Of a stretch of 64,000 nt of DNA, positions 35,252 to 43,583 are shown piece after piece. Position 1 is the first letter of the stretch, and each line of letters begins with the position of its first letter. Under the pieces are notes generated by a model. The model searched no databases, was not told the origin of the DNA, and saw nothing but the letters and a program-made list of their open reading frames with translations. The position numbers and the translations under genes are program-made. The DNA is taken from contig NC_016023.1 of assembly GCF_000169195.2 (NCBI RefSeq), positions 2,542,001 through 2,606,000 of the forward strand, in the 5' to 3' direction. Source of the DNA: Heyndrickxia coagulans 36D1 (lineage in GTDB: Bacteria > Bacillota > Bacilli > Bacillales > Bacillaceae_C).

Positions 35252-36583
35252 GTGAACCAAATGAAATACATTGAGCCTGCCGTGATGTTTTTTACCATGA
35301 TCGTCTATGTCGCTGTAGCCGTACTGATTGGCGTTGTGGCCGGGACCACGGTCGGTTTGTTTTTGAAAGCTTTAAATTTTTTGAGCGGAAAAACAGGTGC
35401 GCTGCCCGTGCCTTATAAGATGCTGCTGCTTCCAGTTGGCGGCCTATTGAACGGCCTGTTGCTGTATAAAATGAAATCAGGGGCGCCTTCTTCCATTGCT
35501 GCTGTGCATTCCGAAGGGGAACCGCCCTTTGACAGAAGCTTCCCGGCCAAGTATCTGGCGGCCCTCATTACACTTGTATCCGGCGGTTCGGCTGGAAAAT
35601 TCGGGCCGAGCGCTCACTTTGCCGGTTCGCTTGCCACATGGATCGGGAAAGTTTTTCATATTCAGCCGTTTCTTCGGGCCCAGCTGATCGTATGCGGAAT
35701 CAGTGCTGCTTTTGCCAGTCTGTTTGGCGCGCCCGTTACAGCAGCCGTGTTTGGTTTGGAAGTACTGGCTATCGGGTCAATCCGGCACCAGTTTCTTTTC
35801 CCTTCGGCGGTTTCCGGCATAGCTGCTTTTGAAGTTAATAAAAGGCTGTTGCATACGCCTTATGAATATTTCACGATCCATGCCATGCCGTCTTTTTCTG
35901 TTCTGCTGCTTTTAAAAGTGGCAGCCCTTGGCATGATTTGCGGCCTGGCTGGATGGCTGTTTGTTGAATCTATTGAACAGGGGGGTCGCTTATTTTCAGT
36001 TGTCCGGGAAAAATTGCATCTTCCTTTCTTCCTGATGCCCTGTGTTGGCGGCATGCTCATCGCAGTTGCATTATTGATTTTTCCTGCCGACTTTTTAGGA
36101 CTGAGCTTGCCGCTTTTGGACAAAGCGATGCACGGGGGACATGTCGGATTTTTCGCATTTCTGTGGAAAATTCTGTTTGTGGCGGTTACGCTTGGTTCCG
36201 GCTTTTACGGAGGAACATTCACCCCGCAGCTCGTCATCGGGTCTGCTGCCGGGAATGCATTTGCCGGTTTGCTCGGGATGAACCCTGTATTAGGAGCGGC
36301 TGCGGGTATGCTGGCGGTGGTTTCGGCTGCATCCAATACGCCGGTTTCCGCTGTGCTGCTTGGATATGAGCTGTACGGGCATGTTACGGGGATGTATATG
36401 TTGGCCGCCTGTATTGCCGGGTATTTGATCATCGGGCACCGCAGCGTTTATCGCGACCAGCTTGTGTACGATCCAAAGTCTTTATGGGTGCAGCTGGAAC
36501 CGGGAGTCGAACTGAGGAAAGAATCTATCCGCCTTTCAAGCGGTACTTCAAATCAGACTGGACGGTTCCATCTTCCGTGGTAG
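35252..36583 (+). CDS. ClC family chloride channel/transporter
   Basis: A 443-residue membrane protein of the ClC fold. The anion-site loops are recognisable: SGGSAGKFGPSAHF, in the place of the GxxGP motif, and GSGFYGGTFTP, in the place of GxFxP. The gating glutamate of the GREGP/GKEGP motif is Phe here. In well-studied ClC proteins loss of that glutamate uncouples proton movement, so this may be a passive anion pathway; this is inference. There are no C-terminal CBS domains. GTG 35252 has AGGAG nine bases upstream and is preferred over ATG 35234, which precedes the ribosome site. Confidence 0.85.
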   Translation: MNQMKYIEPAVMFFTMIVYVAVAVLIGVVAGTTVGLFLKALNFLSGKTGALPVPYKMLLLPVGGLLNGLLLYKMKSGAPSSIAAVHSEGEPPFDRSFPAKYLAALITLVSGGSAGKFGPSAHFAGSLATWIGKVFHIQPFLRAQLIVCGISAAFASLFGAPVTAAVFGLEVLAIGSIRHQFLFPSAVSGIAAFEVNKRLLHTPYEYFTIHAMPSFSVLLLLKVAALGMICGLAGWLFVESIEQGGRLFSVVREKLHLPFFLMPCVGGMLIAVALLIFPADFLGLSLPLLDKAMHGGHVGFFAFLWKILFVAVTLGSGFYGGTFTPQLVIGSAAGNAFAGLLGMNPVLGAAAGMLAVVSAASNTPVSAVLLGYELYGHVTGMYMLAACIAGYLIIGHRSVYRDQLVYDPKSLWVQLEPGVELRKESIRLSSGTSNQTGRFHLPW

Positions 36584-36639
36584 TGGGAAAAGCCGTTTAT
36601 GATCAGGCTTATGTTAAGCATTCCTGTTAAAAATGGATC

Positions 36640-37676
36640 TATCTTAGCATTGGGCGGGCCGCTCTACGTAAAGGAAGTCGGTCAGAAGATGTGCCTATCT
36701 TACATAGAGGTGCTCTAAGTAAAGGAAGCCCGGCCAAAAGCGTGCCTATCTTAACATAGAGGCGTTCTACGTAAAGGAAGGCCGCTCAAAAGTGTGCTTA
36801 TCTTAACGTAGAGGTTTTCTACGTAAAGAAAGGCCTTCAAATTTTGCGTCTATCTTAACATAGGGGCGTTCTACGTAAAGGAAGGCCGCCCAAAAGTGTG
36901 CTTATCTTAACGTAGAGGCTTTCTACGTTAAGAAAGGCCTTCAAATTTTGCGTCTATCTTAACATAGAGGTGTTCTAAGTAAAGGAAGGCCGGCAAAATC
37001 TGCGTCTATCTTAACATAGGGCCGCTCTAAGTAAAGGAAGCCGGTCAGAAGATGTGCCTATCTTAACGTAGGGGCGTTCTATGTAAAGGAAGACCGGCAA
37101 AAAGCGAGTCTAACTTAACGTAGAGGCGCTCTAAGTAAAGGAAGCCCGGCAAAGAACGTGCCTATCTTAACATAGAGGCGCTCTAAGTAAAGGAAGCCCG
37201 GCAAAAAATGTGTCTAACTTAACGTAGAGGCGCTCTATGTAAAGGAAGGCCTTCAAATTTTGCGTCTAACTTAACATAGGGGCGTTCTAAGTAAAGGAAG
37301 ACCGGCCGAAAGCGAGTCTATCTTAACATAGAGGTGCTCTAAGTAAAGGAAGGCCACCCAAAAGCGTGCCTAACTTAACGTAGGGGCGTTCTATGTAAAG
37401 GAAGACCGGCCAAAAGCGTGCCTATCTTAACATAGAGGCGTTCTACGTAAAGGAAGGCCGGCAAAATCTGCGTCTATCTTAACATAGGGCCGCTCTATGT
37501 AAAGGAAGGTCGCCCAAAAGTGTGTCTACCTTAACGTAGGAGTATTCTAAGTAAAGAAGGGCCGCTCTAACTAAAAAAAGGACGCTGAAATGCGCGTCTG
37601 TCTTAACATATTCCTGTGTAAAAGAAGCGTGCCAAAATCGCGCCAATCTTAATGTTGGGCCGTTCTGAGTAAAGGA
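36640..37676. repeat. 52-bp hairpin repeat array R2 (about 19 units)
   Basis: TAAAGGAAG anchors recur at exact 52-bp steps, for example at 37084 and 37136. Each unit contains CTTAACATAGAG-GCG-CTCTATGTAAAG, a near-perfect hairpin, and a variable 17-20 bp middle. The sequence belongs to the same family as R1 and R3. Units at both ends decay gradually. No ORF or promoter is apparent in the roughly 1.1 kb between the ClC gene and the next terminator. Confidence 0.88.
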
Positions 37677-37714
37677 ACTTTGCGGACCGGGCCGATTTTT
37701 TTGCAAGAAGCGTT

Positions 37715-37750
37715 CAAAAAACCGTTGAGAATCGTCTCAACGGTTTTTTG
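37715..37750. terminator. Bidirectional terminator
   Basis: CAAAAAACCGTTGAG (37715-37729) pairs perfectly with CTCAACGGTTTTTTG (37736-37750). With A-run and T-run on either side it works in both directions; leftward it closes the small acidic gene. Confidence 0.85.
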
Positions 37751-37766
37751 CGGCAGCCTTCTCGCT

Positions 37767-37928
37767 TTACTCGGTTTCCCCGAGTCCGGTAACTTTGTTA
37801 ATTACATTTTGGATTGTATCAGCCAGCCCTTCTTCCTCTTCGCTGCCGGTATTTTGCGACTGAACATTTCCTTCGAGCTGATTATTGTACGAGTAAGTAT
37901 TGGATTTGTAACTTTTTTCTTCTTCCAT
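37767..37928 (-). CDS. Small acidic protein, unrecognised
   Basis: A 53-residue ORF behind an excellent GGAGGTGAT ribosome site and closed by a terminator. The product starts MEEEKSYKSNTYSYNN, has an acidic EEEEG stretch and ends with an amphipathic helix-like ADTIQNVINKVTG. It has no membrane helix. Its company (YjcZ and CotD types nearby) suggests a sporulation context; function unknown. The 309 bp between it and the yjcZ-like gene (37929-38237) show nothing I can support. Confidence 0.65.
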   Translation of the reverse strand: MEEEKSYKSNTYSYNNQLEGNVQSQNTGSEEEEGLADTIQNVINKVTGLGETE

Positions 37929-38237
37929 TTTTATCACCTCCAAAACATAGGGTGTGTTAATCGGAAGTTTTTAAACCAATCTAAGGCTTCCCCTTTTTTC
38001 TATAGACGGAACTTGTATTCACTCAAAATACGCAGACCATTCCATCCTTGCTCCAATCGACTCTGCTCCGAAAAATTGCGCCAACTGCTTTTCATCCTTT
38101 TGTGGTTGCTTTTATCATGACATGGACCTCTCTGTTCAATGACAAAGTGAATAAAAAAAGAAGCGTAATGATACGCTTCAGAATGGAGGCTATTAGGTGG
38201 AGACGAAACTTTTTTCTCTCTCGTTTGTTGATTCTGC

Positions 38238-38345
38238 TTAATATCCGGAGCCACCCATATAAAACGCTCCTACAATAATAAGCAGGATGAAGAGAACGAC
38301 AATCAGGGCAAAAGATGAGCCCATGCTGTAACCGCCATCTGTCAT
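38238..38345 (-). CDS. yjcZ: YjcZ family sporulation peptide
   Basis: A 35-residue protein: a Gly/Ser-rich start ([12 protein letters not shown]), one membrane helix ([17 protein letters not shown]) and a Gly-rich end. This is the YjcZ family of tiny sporulation-associated membrane proteins in Bacillaceae. AGGAGGTG lies at ideal distance before ATG 38345. Confidence 0.85.
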   Translation of the reverse strand: MTDGGYSMGSSFALIVVLFILLIIVGAFYMGGSGY

Positions 38346-38465
38346 TGACTTTCACCTCCTTTCCTTAATATATCTTGCATTTTAAAATATGCTGTTTCGA
38401 AGAAAGGTGTAATGGACAAACGTGAAAGGGATGAAGAAAAGGCGAAGTGGTTATTGTTTCTGGCA

Positions 38466-38666
38466 CTACCAAAAATGCCGGCGTGGAAAAGGACAATTGT
38501 GATAAACCACTTCATTTTTCCTGATCGGTTTCATAATATGCCTTGGAACTGTAACGACATTTGTACGGTTCACTTCCACAAGTGGATGGATGATTGGCTG
38601 GAAACGCGGGACAAAACGATTACGAACTACGTATCTTGGTGCAGCAACAATTGGTCTGCAATGCAA
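38466..38666 (-). CDS. cotD: CotD family inner spore coat protein
   Basis: A 66-residue, His/Arg/Pro-rich protein starting MHCRPIVAAP, close to the start of B. subtilis CotD (MHHCRP…), with IIHPLVEVNRTNVV in the place of the CotD IHPxxTTNVN block. The start is TTG 38666, chosen because AGGAGGTG lies six to seven bases upstream and the resulting N-terminus fits the family. It should be made in the mother cell late in sporulation. A 96-codon frame on the other strand (38412-38702) is probably its shadow. Confidence 0.78.
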   Translation of the reverse strand: MHCRPIVAAPRYVVRNRFVPRFQPIIHPLVEVNRTNVVTVPRHIMKPIRKNEVVYHNCPFPRRHFW

Positions 38667-38740
38667 TTTACACACCTCCTCATCGTGAACTCTCTACATT
38701 AAATGAAGGAATAGCTGGATTGGAATGGACAAACATCTTA

Positions 38741-38863
38741 ATGAAAAAGAAATATACGTTTAGGGATGTATGGGAGGACAGAGGCAGGGGACATTCCATC
38801 CGGACAAGCAACAAGCAGTTAACACGCATAGAGCATGAAGGAATGATGTACTATAATGGATGA
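38741..38863 (+). CDS. Possible small basic protein, unrecognised
   Basis: A 40-codon frame starting ATG 38741 (MKKKYTFRDVWEDRGRGHS…) and ending YYNG. Composition is coherent for a small soluble peptide, but the ribosome site (GGAATGG) is poor. It overlaps the start of the next tiny frame by 4 bp. Confidence 0.35.
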   Translation: MKKKYTFRDVWEDRGRGHSIRTSNKQLTRIEHEGMMYYNG

Positions 38864-38919
38864 AAAAATGGTTTTTCATCATCATTGGAATTTTAATCAT
38901 AATGGCTCTCTTTTTTTAA
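38860..38919 (+). CDS. Possible 19-residue membrane peptide
   Basis: ATG 38860 opens MKKWFFIIIGILIIMALFF, a complete single-helix peptide, with an ATGA overlap to the preceding frame that would allow coupled translation. No clear ribosome site of its own. Confidence 0.3.
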   Translation: MKKWFFIIIGILIIMALFF

Positions 38920-38997
38920 TCCTGGCTTGTTAACGAACTGGTGACGGGAATGCGCTAACAACGGCAACTCACACCAACAATCACCCGGCTGAAAACG

Positions 38998-39035
38998 AAA
39001 AAACCTTGATGCATCCGCGATACATCAAGGTTTTT
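38998..39035 (-). terminator. Terminator of tRNA-Pro
   Basis: AAACCTTGATG pairs with CATCAAGGTTT around a 12-base loop, with a T-run when read leftward from the tRNA. Confidence 0.85.
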
Positions 39036-39039
39036 AGAG

Positions 39040-39113
39040 TCGGGAAGACAGGATTTGAACCTGCGACCCCTACGTCCCGAACGTAGTGCTCTACCAAGCT
39101 GAGCTACTTCCCG
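39040..39113 (-). tRNA. tRNA-Pro (anticodon CGG)
   Basis: On the minus strand a 74-base cloverleaf: acceptor CGGGAAG/CTTCCCG with discriminator A, D-arm with AGCTCAGC-TTGGTAGAGC, anticodon stem CTACG/CGTAG with loop TTCGGGA (anticodon CGG), and T-arm GCAGG-TTCAAAT-CCTGT. It decodes CCG. Confidence 0.95.
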
Positions 39114-39891
39114 GTTATTTTATTTTTGCTTGCCAGCTCCTTAGCTCTTGCTGACAAATATTATTCTACGACAATAAATTTCGTTTGTCAAAGCCTTTTT
39201 TTATTTTTTTTAAAGAAATTTTTTCGGTCTGGTTTCGAGACGGCAGCCATTCCTTTTTCAACTGGAAAATAAGAAGGTTTGGCGGCTTGGAAAAAACTTA
39301 GAGGTATGGTTTTTCCAGGAAAAAGGAATATCGCCGGGAATCACCGCCGCCGGCATGATGTCGACTCCCGTATTTTCCAGCGAAGCTAGCATTGCTTCTT
39401 TCATCGGCATTTCTTTATGTTCGATGAAGCGGTCCATTGAAAATAATGCAGCTAACGCCGGGCAATCCTGAAACTGAAAGGCCATAAAAATCATGCTTTT
39501 AAAATGGCCTTCATTTTCATCACCTTCAGCTTTATCATTCGCCATGAGCGGGTTGCGCTGCCTTTTACAAACAGGCAGGGGGAAAGGCGGGAGGGTTCAG
39601 GAATAAGGGAAGGTGCTTAGGGTGGAACGTTTTTTCAAAAATGCTAAGGGAATAAAAACAAAAAAACGGCCATAGCAGGGATAAGCGCGCCATTCGCGTT
39701 TCACTCTGTCGAAATTTGACTGCAGCAAGATGTAGAAAAAAATGGATAAACAATTAAGATTTTGTAGAGTATGGTAAAATTGTGGATATTCATGTATACT
39801 GAATCATATATGTTTGGTAGTTTTTGCGGATGATGTCGGAAGATGGCAGCGAATGAAAAATACGGTGAGCCTTTGAGCAGGGGAGAGAGAT
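39114..39891. other. Gene-poor stretch between tRNA-Pro and the deacetylase
   Basis: About 780 bp. One 95-codon minus-strand frame (39258-39545) has no credible ribosome site. The rest is AT-rich, with runs of T near 39190-39225 and a possible promoter near 39770-39800 for the following gene. I see no RNA gene or repeat. Confidence 0.4.
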
Positions 39892-40827
39892 ATGCGCGGC
39901 AGGAAATTAAATTTCAAGGGAAAAGTTGTGTTGGCGCTCTTATTTACGTTGATTGTTGTTGTTTTGGCCGGACTCGTTGGCAAAGGGGAAAAGATGTCAG
40001 CGAAAGACAAAGGAAAAGATGCACATGCTGTCTCACTGCGCACTTTATCTTTTTCGCCTGCGCCGATGACAGCGTTTGCGGGTTCTCCTTTGTACAAATC
40101 GATGATCGGGCAACAGCGGCAGAAAAAAGAAGCGGAGAGACAAAAAGAAGTTGCGAAGCAAAACGAGAAAGATCTGAAAGAAAATGCCATTTACTTAACA
40201 TTTGATGACGGCCCGTCGAGTGCGGCCAACCAGTTATTGGATCTGTTGGAAACTTATCAGATGAAAGCTACCTTTTTCATGCTCGGGCCGAGGATGAAAG
40301 AGCATCCGGCAGTCGTAAAACGCATGCTAAAAGATGGAAACGGGCTTGCACTGCACGGGATCACACATAAAGCAAGAACAATTTACAGCAGTACGTCCGC
40401 GCCATTAAACGAAATGGCTGAGGATCAAAGAATATTGGAAAACGTGGCGGGTGTAAAATCTTATATGGTGCGCCTCCCGTATGGAAGTATTCCGTATTTA
40501 ACAGATGAAATGCGCGATTTACTGGATAAAAATGGGTTCCATATTTGGGATTGGAATGTGGACAGCAGTGACTGGGAATTAAAAAATGGACGCTATGTCC
40601 AGTATACGATTCAGCAAATCCGGCAAAAAAAACAAGCGGGGGAAACGCCGGTCATCCTTTTGCATGACAAACCGGAAACCGTTAAATATTTGCCGAAGTT
40701 GCTAAAGTTTATCAAAAAGCAGGGCTATAAAACAAAAGTGTTGACCAATGAAACGCCCCCGGTAACGTTTCCGTGTGAAGGCCGCTGTCACCCAATCCAC
40801 CATCCAGTTGAAACGGGGAGAAGATGA
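39892..40827 (+). CDS. Membrane-anchored polysaccharide (peptidoglycan GlcNAc) deacetylase, CE4 family
   Basis: A 311-residue protein with an N-terminal membrane anchor (VVLALLFTLIVVVLAGLV), a charged coiled linker and a NodB deacetylase domain (about residues 100-285). Motif 1 AIYLTFDDGPSS has the catalytic and metal Asp; motif 2 LHGITHK has the two metal histidines; motif 3 RLPYG, motif 4 WDWNVDSSDW and motif 5 VILLHDK are all intact. It should deacetylate N-acetylglucosamine in the wall, giving lysozyme resistance. The stop overlaps the ykyA start (ATGA). ATG 39892 has GGGGAGAG upstream. Confidence 0.9.
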   Translation: MRGRKLNFKGKVVLALLFTLIVVVLAGLVGKGEKMSAKDKGKDAHAVSLRTLSFSPAPMTAFAGSPLYKSMIGQQRQKKEAERQKEVAKQNEKDLKENAIYLTFDDGPSSAANQLLDLLETYQMKATFFMLGPRMKEHPAVVKRMLKDGNGLALHGITHKARTIYSSTSAPLNEMAEDQRILENVAGVKSYMVRLPYGSIPYLTDEMRDLLDKNGFHIWDWNVDSSDWELKNGRYVQYTIQQIRQKKQAGETPVILLHDKPETVKYLPKLLKFIKKQGYKTKVLTNETPPVTFPCEGRCHPIHHPVETGRR

Positions 40828-41477
40828 GGGTGAAAAGATTTATTGTATTGGGAATGATGTTGCCGGGGCTTCTTTTGCTTCTTGCCGGCTGCCATTCAGA
40901 CAAAAAACAAGCGGACAGCATATACGAAAAATTAAAGAAATCCGCCTCGTATGAAAAAGATTTTGTTGCGAACCAGGAGAAGCTGGACGAATACAAAGAA
41001 AAAGTGGCATCCATTTATGCTGATCTAAACCAGCTTGAACTGAATGACGAAAACCGCCCGGAAGTGAAGCAGAAATTAAAAACTGCGGACAGCTATACCG
41101 AAAAGCAGTGGAAAGAGCTGAGGAAATCCAAAAAGAATTTCCAAAAGGCATATGAACAATCGACATCCATAAAAGAAAATGTGGAAAAAATTAAAGACGG
41201 CGGGCAGCGGAAACAGGCGCAGAAGCTGCTTACCATCATGGATGAGCGCAAAAAATATATGAACACTTTTTTTGGTGATTATAAAAAACAATTGGCATTA
41301 CAAGGCAACTTTTATAAAAATCTGGAGAAGTTCAGCCCGGACGAGTTAGATAATCAAATAAAAAAAATAAATGAATACAATGGGGAAATGGAACAAACGA
41401 TTCGCCAATTCAACCAGGATACGAAACGGTATAACCGCGAAAAAGACAAGTATTTTAAAAAAGCAGGGCTTTATTAA
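40824..41477 (+). CDS. ykyA: YkyA family cell-wall-associated lipoprotein
   Basis: A 217-residue lipoprotein (lipobox LLAGC, Cys near 23) that is otherwise a highly charged, mostly helical coiled-coil protein, as in the YkyA family. Function is not established; location on the outer face of the membrane is clear. It overlaps the deacetylase stop by four bases, so the two are co-translated and probably act together at the wall. Confidence 0.87.
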   Translation: MRVKRFIVLGMMLPGLLLLLAGCHSDKKQADSIYEKLKKSASYEKDFVANQEKLDEYKEKVASIYADLNQLELNDENRPEVKQKLKTADSYTEKQWKELRKSKKNFQKAYEQSTSIKENVEKIKDGGQRKQAQKLLTIMDERKKYMNTFFGDYKKQLALQGNFYKNLEKFSPDELDNQIKKINEYNGEMEQTIRQFNQDTKRYNREKDKYFKKAGLY

Positions 41478-41490
41478 ATTGGGCGTTTTT

Positions 41491-42108
41491 TTAAAGAGGC
41501 CCGGGACCGGCATTATGCCGGGAACCGGGCTTCTTTTTTTGGGACAGGAAAACGGCTGGAAAATTGGGTGATACGATGAGATTGGCAACCCGGTCAGGCG
41601 TAATGCCATATTGCTCATACAGTGCCGTCATGCCTTGTGATGTATTTTTATCCGTGATCGTTTCCAGCAATTCCGTGTTAATGGTCGCCGGATAAATTGT
41701 CGCAGTCCGGATGTTGGTCCCTTCCTGTGCGGATTCCATGCGCAATACTTCCATTAAATCGCGTACCGCCCATTTCGTTGCGCCGTAAACTGCCTCTCCC
41801 GGGTAAGCTTTAAGCCCGGCTACGGAAGAAGTTGTAATGATATGCCCTGATTTTTGCGCGATAAACGTTGGCAATACTGCCGCAATCCCGTTTAAAACCC
41901 CTTTAATGTTAATGCCGATCATGCTGTTCCATTCGTCCGTTTTTAATGCGGAAAGCGGGGAATCCGGCATAATGCCGGCGTTCAGGAAAATCACATCTAC
42001 ACCGCCGAAAGCATCTTTGGCAAGCCGGACAAGCTCCCGGGAATCTTCCGGTTTGGTCACATCTGTTACCCGGTAAACCGCCTGGTCGCCATTCGATTTG
42101 ATGAAACC
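41491..42108 (-). pseudogene. SDR dehydrogenase remnant truncated at both ends
   Basis: The frame keeps the middle of a short-chain dehydrogenase: VTDVTKPED, VIFLNAGIM, IITTSSVAGLKAY and the catalytic YGATKWAV, then ITPDRVANLI. The first 60 or so residues with the TGxxxGIG cofactor motif are missing: a TAG lies just upstream of the last homologous codons, near 42108. The C-terminus turns into unrelated sequence that runs through the ykyA terminator. Without a cofactor loop it cannot be active. An intact SDR lies at 2945. Confidence 0.75.
41493..41540 (+). terminator. Terminator after ykyA
   Basis: GAGGCCCGG pairs with CCGGGCTTC and an inner CCGGCAT/ATGCCGG stem, followed by TTTTTTT. Confidence 0.85.
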
Positions 42109-42282
42109 CTATTCAGATGTATTTGAAAGCCATATTGAAAACAGCGTTGAGTCCTGGAGTAAGCCGTGAAACTACCGTATTCACGCAATATTTTTCTTGT
42201 GTAAACAGTAAAATGCACAATTTCTGCACAAATGCCGGGTATCTTTAAAAGAAAGGATAAGCGACAAGGGGGACGTAAGATC

Positions 42283-42837
42283 ATGAAAAAAGTATTAGCA
42301 GGCATTTTTTCTCTCGCAATTCTCTTTTCTTTAGGGGCATGCGGCAACAGTGAAACAAAATCTGCGGATAGCAAAAGCGCGGATTCCCATTCACACATGG
42401 AAATGAATCATTCCGGCTCGAGCGAAGTACCAAAAGGAATGAAAAAAGAAAGCAACCCAAAATATAAAACAGGCAGCCAGGTTGTCATCCACGCTGACCA
42501 TATGGAAGGGATGAATGGCGCGAAAGCAACTGTAAAAGCTGCATACGCCACAACCGTTTATGCGGTGAATTATAAGCCCGTAACAGGCGGAGCCGAAGTA
42601 AAAAACCATAAATGGGTTGTTCAGGAAGAAATTAAAGGGGCGGGGAATAAAGCGTTAAAGCCAGGAACAAAAGTGACATTGGAAGCAAATCATATGGAAG
42701 GCATGAAAGGGGCATCTGCTGAAATTGTTTCGTCAAAGAAAACAACAGTCTATATGGTGGATTACACGCCGGCGAATGGCGGAGAAAAGGTAACCAATCA
42801 TAAATGGGTAACAGAAGATGAACTTTCCGCCAAGTAA
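42283..42837 (+). CDS. ydhK: YdhK family lipoprotein with two DUF1541 repeats
   Basis: A 184-residue lipoprotein (LGAC lipobox near residue 20) with a His/Met-rich linker (HSHMEMNHS) and two copies of the DUF1541 domain, each beginning HMEGM.GA and containing VNYKPVTGG or VDYTPANGG and HKWV. His and Met richness suggests metal, probably copper, binding outside the cell. AAGGGGG lies before ATG 42283. It is followed by a terminator and a two-component system in the opposite direction. Confidence 0.87.
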   Translation: MKKVLAGIFSLAILFSLGACGNSETKSADSKSADSHSHMEMNHSGSSEVPKGMKKESNPKYKTGSQVVIHADHMEGMNGAKATVKAAYATTVYAVNYKPVTGGAEVKNHKWVVQEEIKGAGNKALKPGTKVTLEANHMEGMKGASAEIVSSKKTTVYMVDYTPANGGEKVTNHKWVTEDELSAK

Positions 42838-42851
42838 TTTTAAATAGGATT

Positions 42852-42881
42852 AAAAGGGGCTCTTCAGGCAGCCCCTTTTTT
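42852..42881 (+). terminator. Terminator after ydhK
   Basis: AAAAGGGGCT pairs with AGCCCCTTTT, with T-run; the A-run on the other side lets it serve the convergent regulator gene as well. Confidence 0.85.
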
Positions 42882-42908
42882 GCCGTGTTCAACGTTAAAT
42901 TTCATTTT

Positions 42909-43583
42909 TCACCATACCCACTTATATCCAACGCCCCAAACCGTCTGCAAATGGCTGTCAACCGGGAATCCCGCATTTCTTAATTTATCCCGTACATTGC
43001 GGATATGAGAGTCAATGGTCCGGTCTTCTGTTTCCACTTCATATCCCCAGATAGAAGTTAATAATTGCTCGCGGGAGAAAACCTGATTCGGATGCTGCAG
43101 AAACAGCCCAAGCATCGCAAACTCTTTCGGTGTCACGCTGACAGGCTGATTCTGGTAGAATACTTGAAAAGATACCGGATCCCATTTTAATCCGTTTTTT
43201 TCAATGGTTTCATTCTGATTTTGGTTGGAACGCCGTAAGACTGCATCAATTCTGGCGAGAAGTTCTTTTTCGTCAAAAGGTTTGGATATATAATCATCAG
43301 CACCGATTTTCAGCCCTTTGACAACATCCGGTTTATCTGTACGCGCCGTTAGCATGATCACCGGCACCTGGCTCATTTTCCGGATCTGTCTGCAAACTTC
43401 CCAGCCGTCCGTTTCCGGCATCATGATATCCAGAAGAATAAGATCGTAAGTTTCCTCCTGAATATACCTGATTGCCTCCGGTCCCCGTGTTACCTTGTCG
43501 CAGGCATATCCTGCCGGTTCCAAATACAACGCAAGCAAATCCAGCATCCTTTCTTCATCATCTACGAGCAGCAGCTTCTTCAA
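42909..43583 (-). CDS. OmpR-type response regulator
   Basis: A 224-residue two-domain regulator. The receiver has the acidic pair in LLVDDEERM, the phosphorylated Asp in LILLDIMMPETDG, then MLTART and the Lys in YISKPFDEKEL. The C-terminal winged helix (VTPKEFAMLGLFLQHP; TIDSHIRNVRDKLR; VWGVGYKW) binds DNA. TTG 43583 follows AAGGAGG; it overlaps the kinase gene by 26 bp. Neighbouring metal-related lipoproteins suggest a metal or envelope-stress signal. Confidence 0.9.
   Translation of the reverse strand: MKKLLLVDDEERMLDLLALYLEPAGYACDKVTRGPEAIRYIQEETYDLILLDIMMPETDGWEVCRQIRKMSQVPVIMLTARTDKPDVVKGLKIGADDYISKPFDEKELLARIDAVLRRSNQNQNETIEKNGLKWDPVSFQVFYQNQPVSVTPKEFAMLGLFLQHPNQVFSREQLLTSIWGYEVETEDRTIDSHIRNVRDKLRNAGFPVDSHLQTVWGVGYKWVW

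Noticed and set aside
36640-37676. CRISPR array
   Set aside because: Units are contiguous 52-bp imperfect repeats with hairpins; there are no constant repeats alternating with unique spacers and no cas genes.
38412-38702. 96-codon plus-strand frame with a fair ribosome site
   Set aside because: It lies over the minus-strand CotD-type gene, whose product is recognisable, and its own protein resembles nothing I know.
39258-39545. 95-codon minus-strand frame (MANDKAEGDEN…)
   Set aside because: No ribosome site at a usable distance and no recognisable family; kept only as a possibility.
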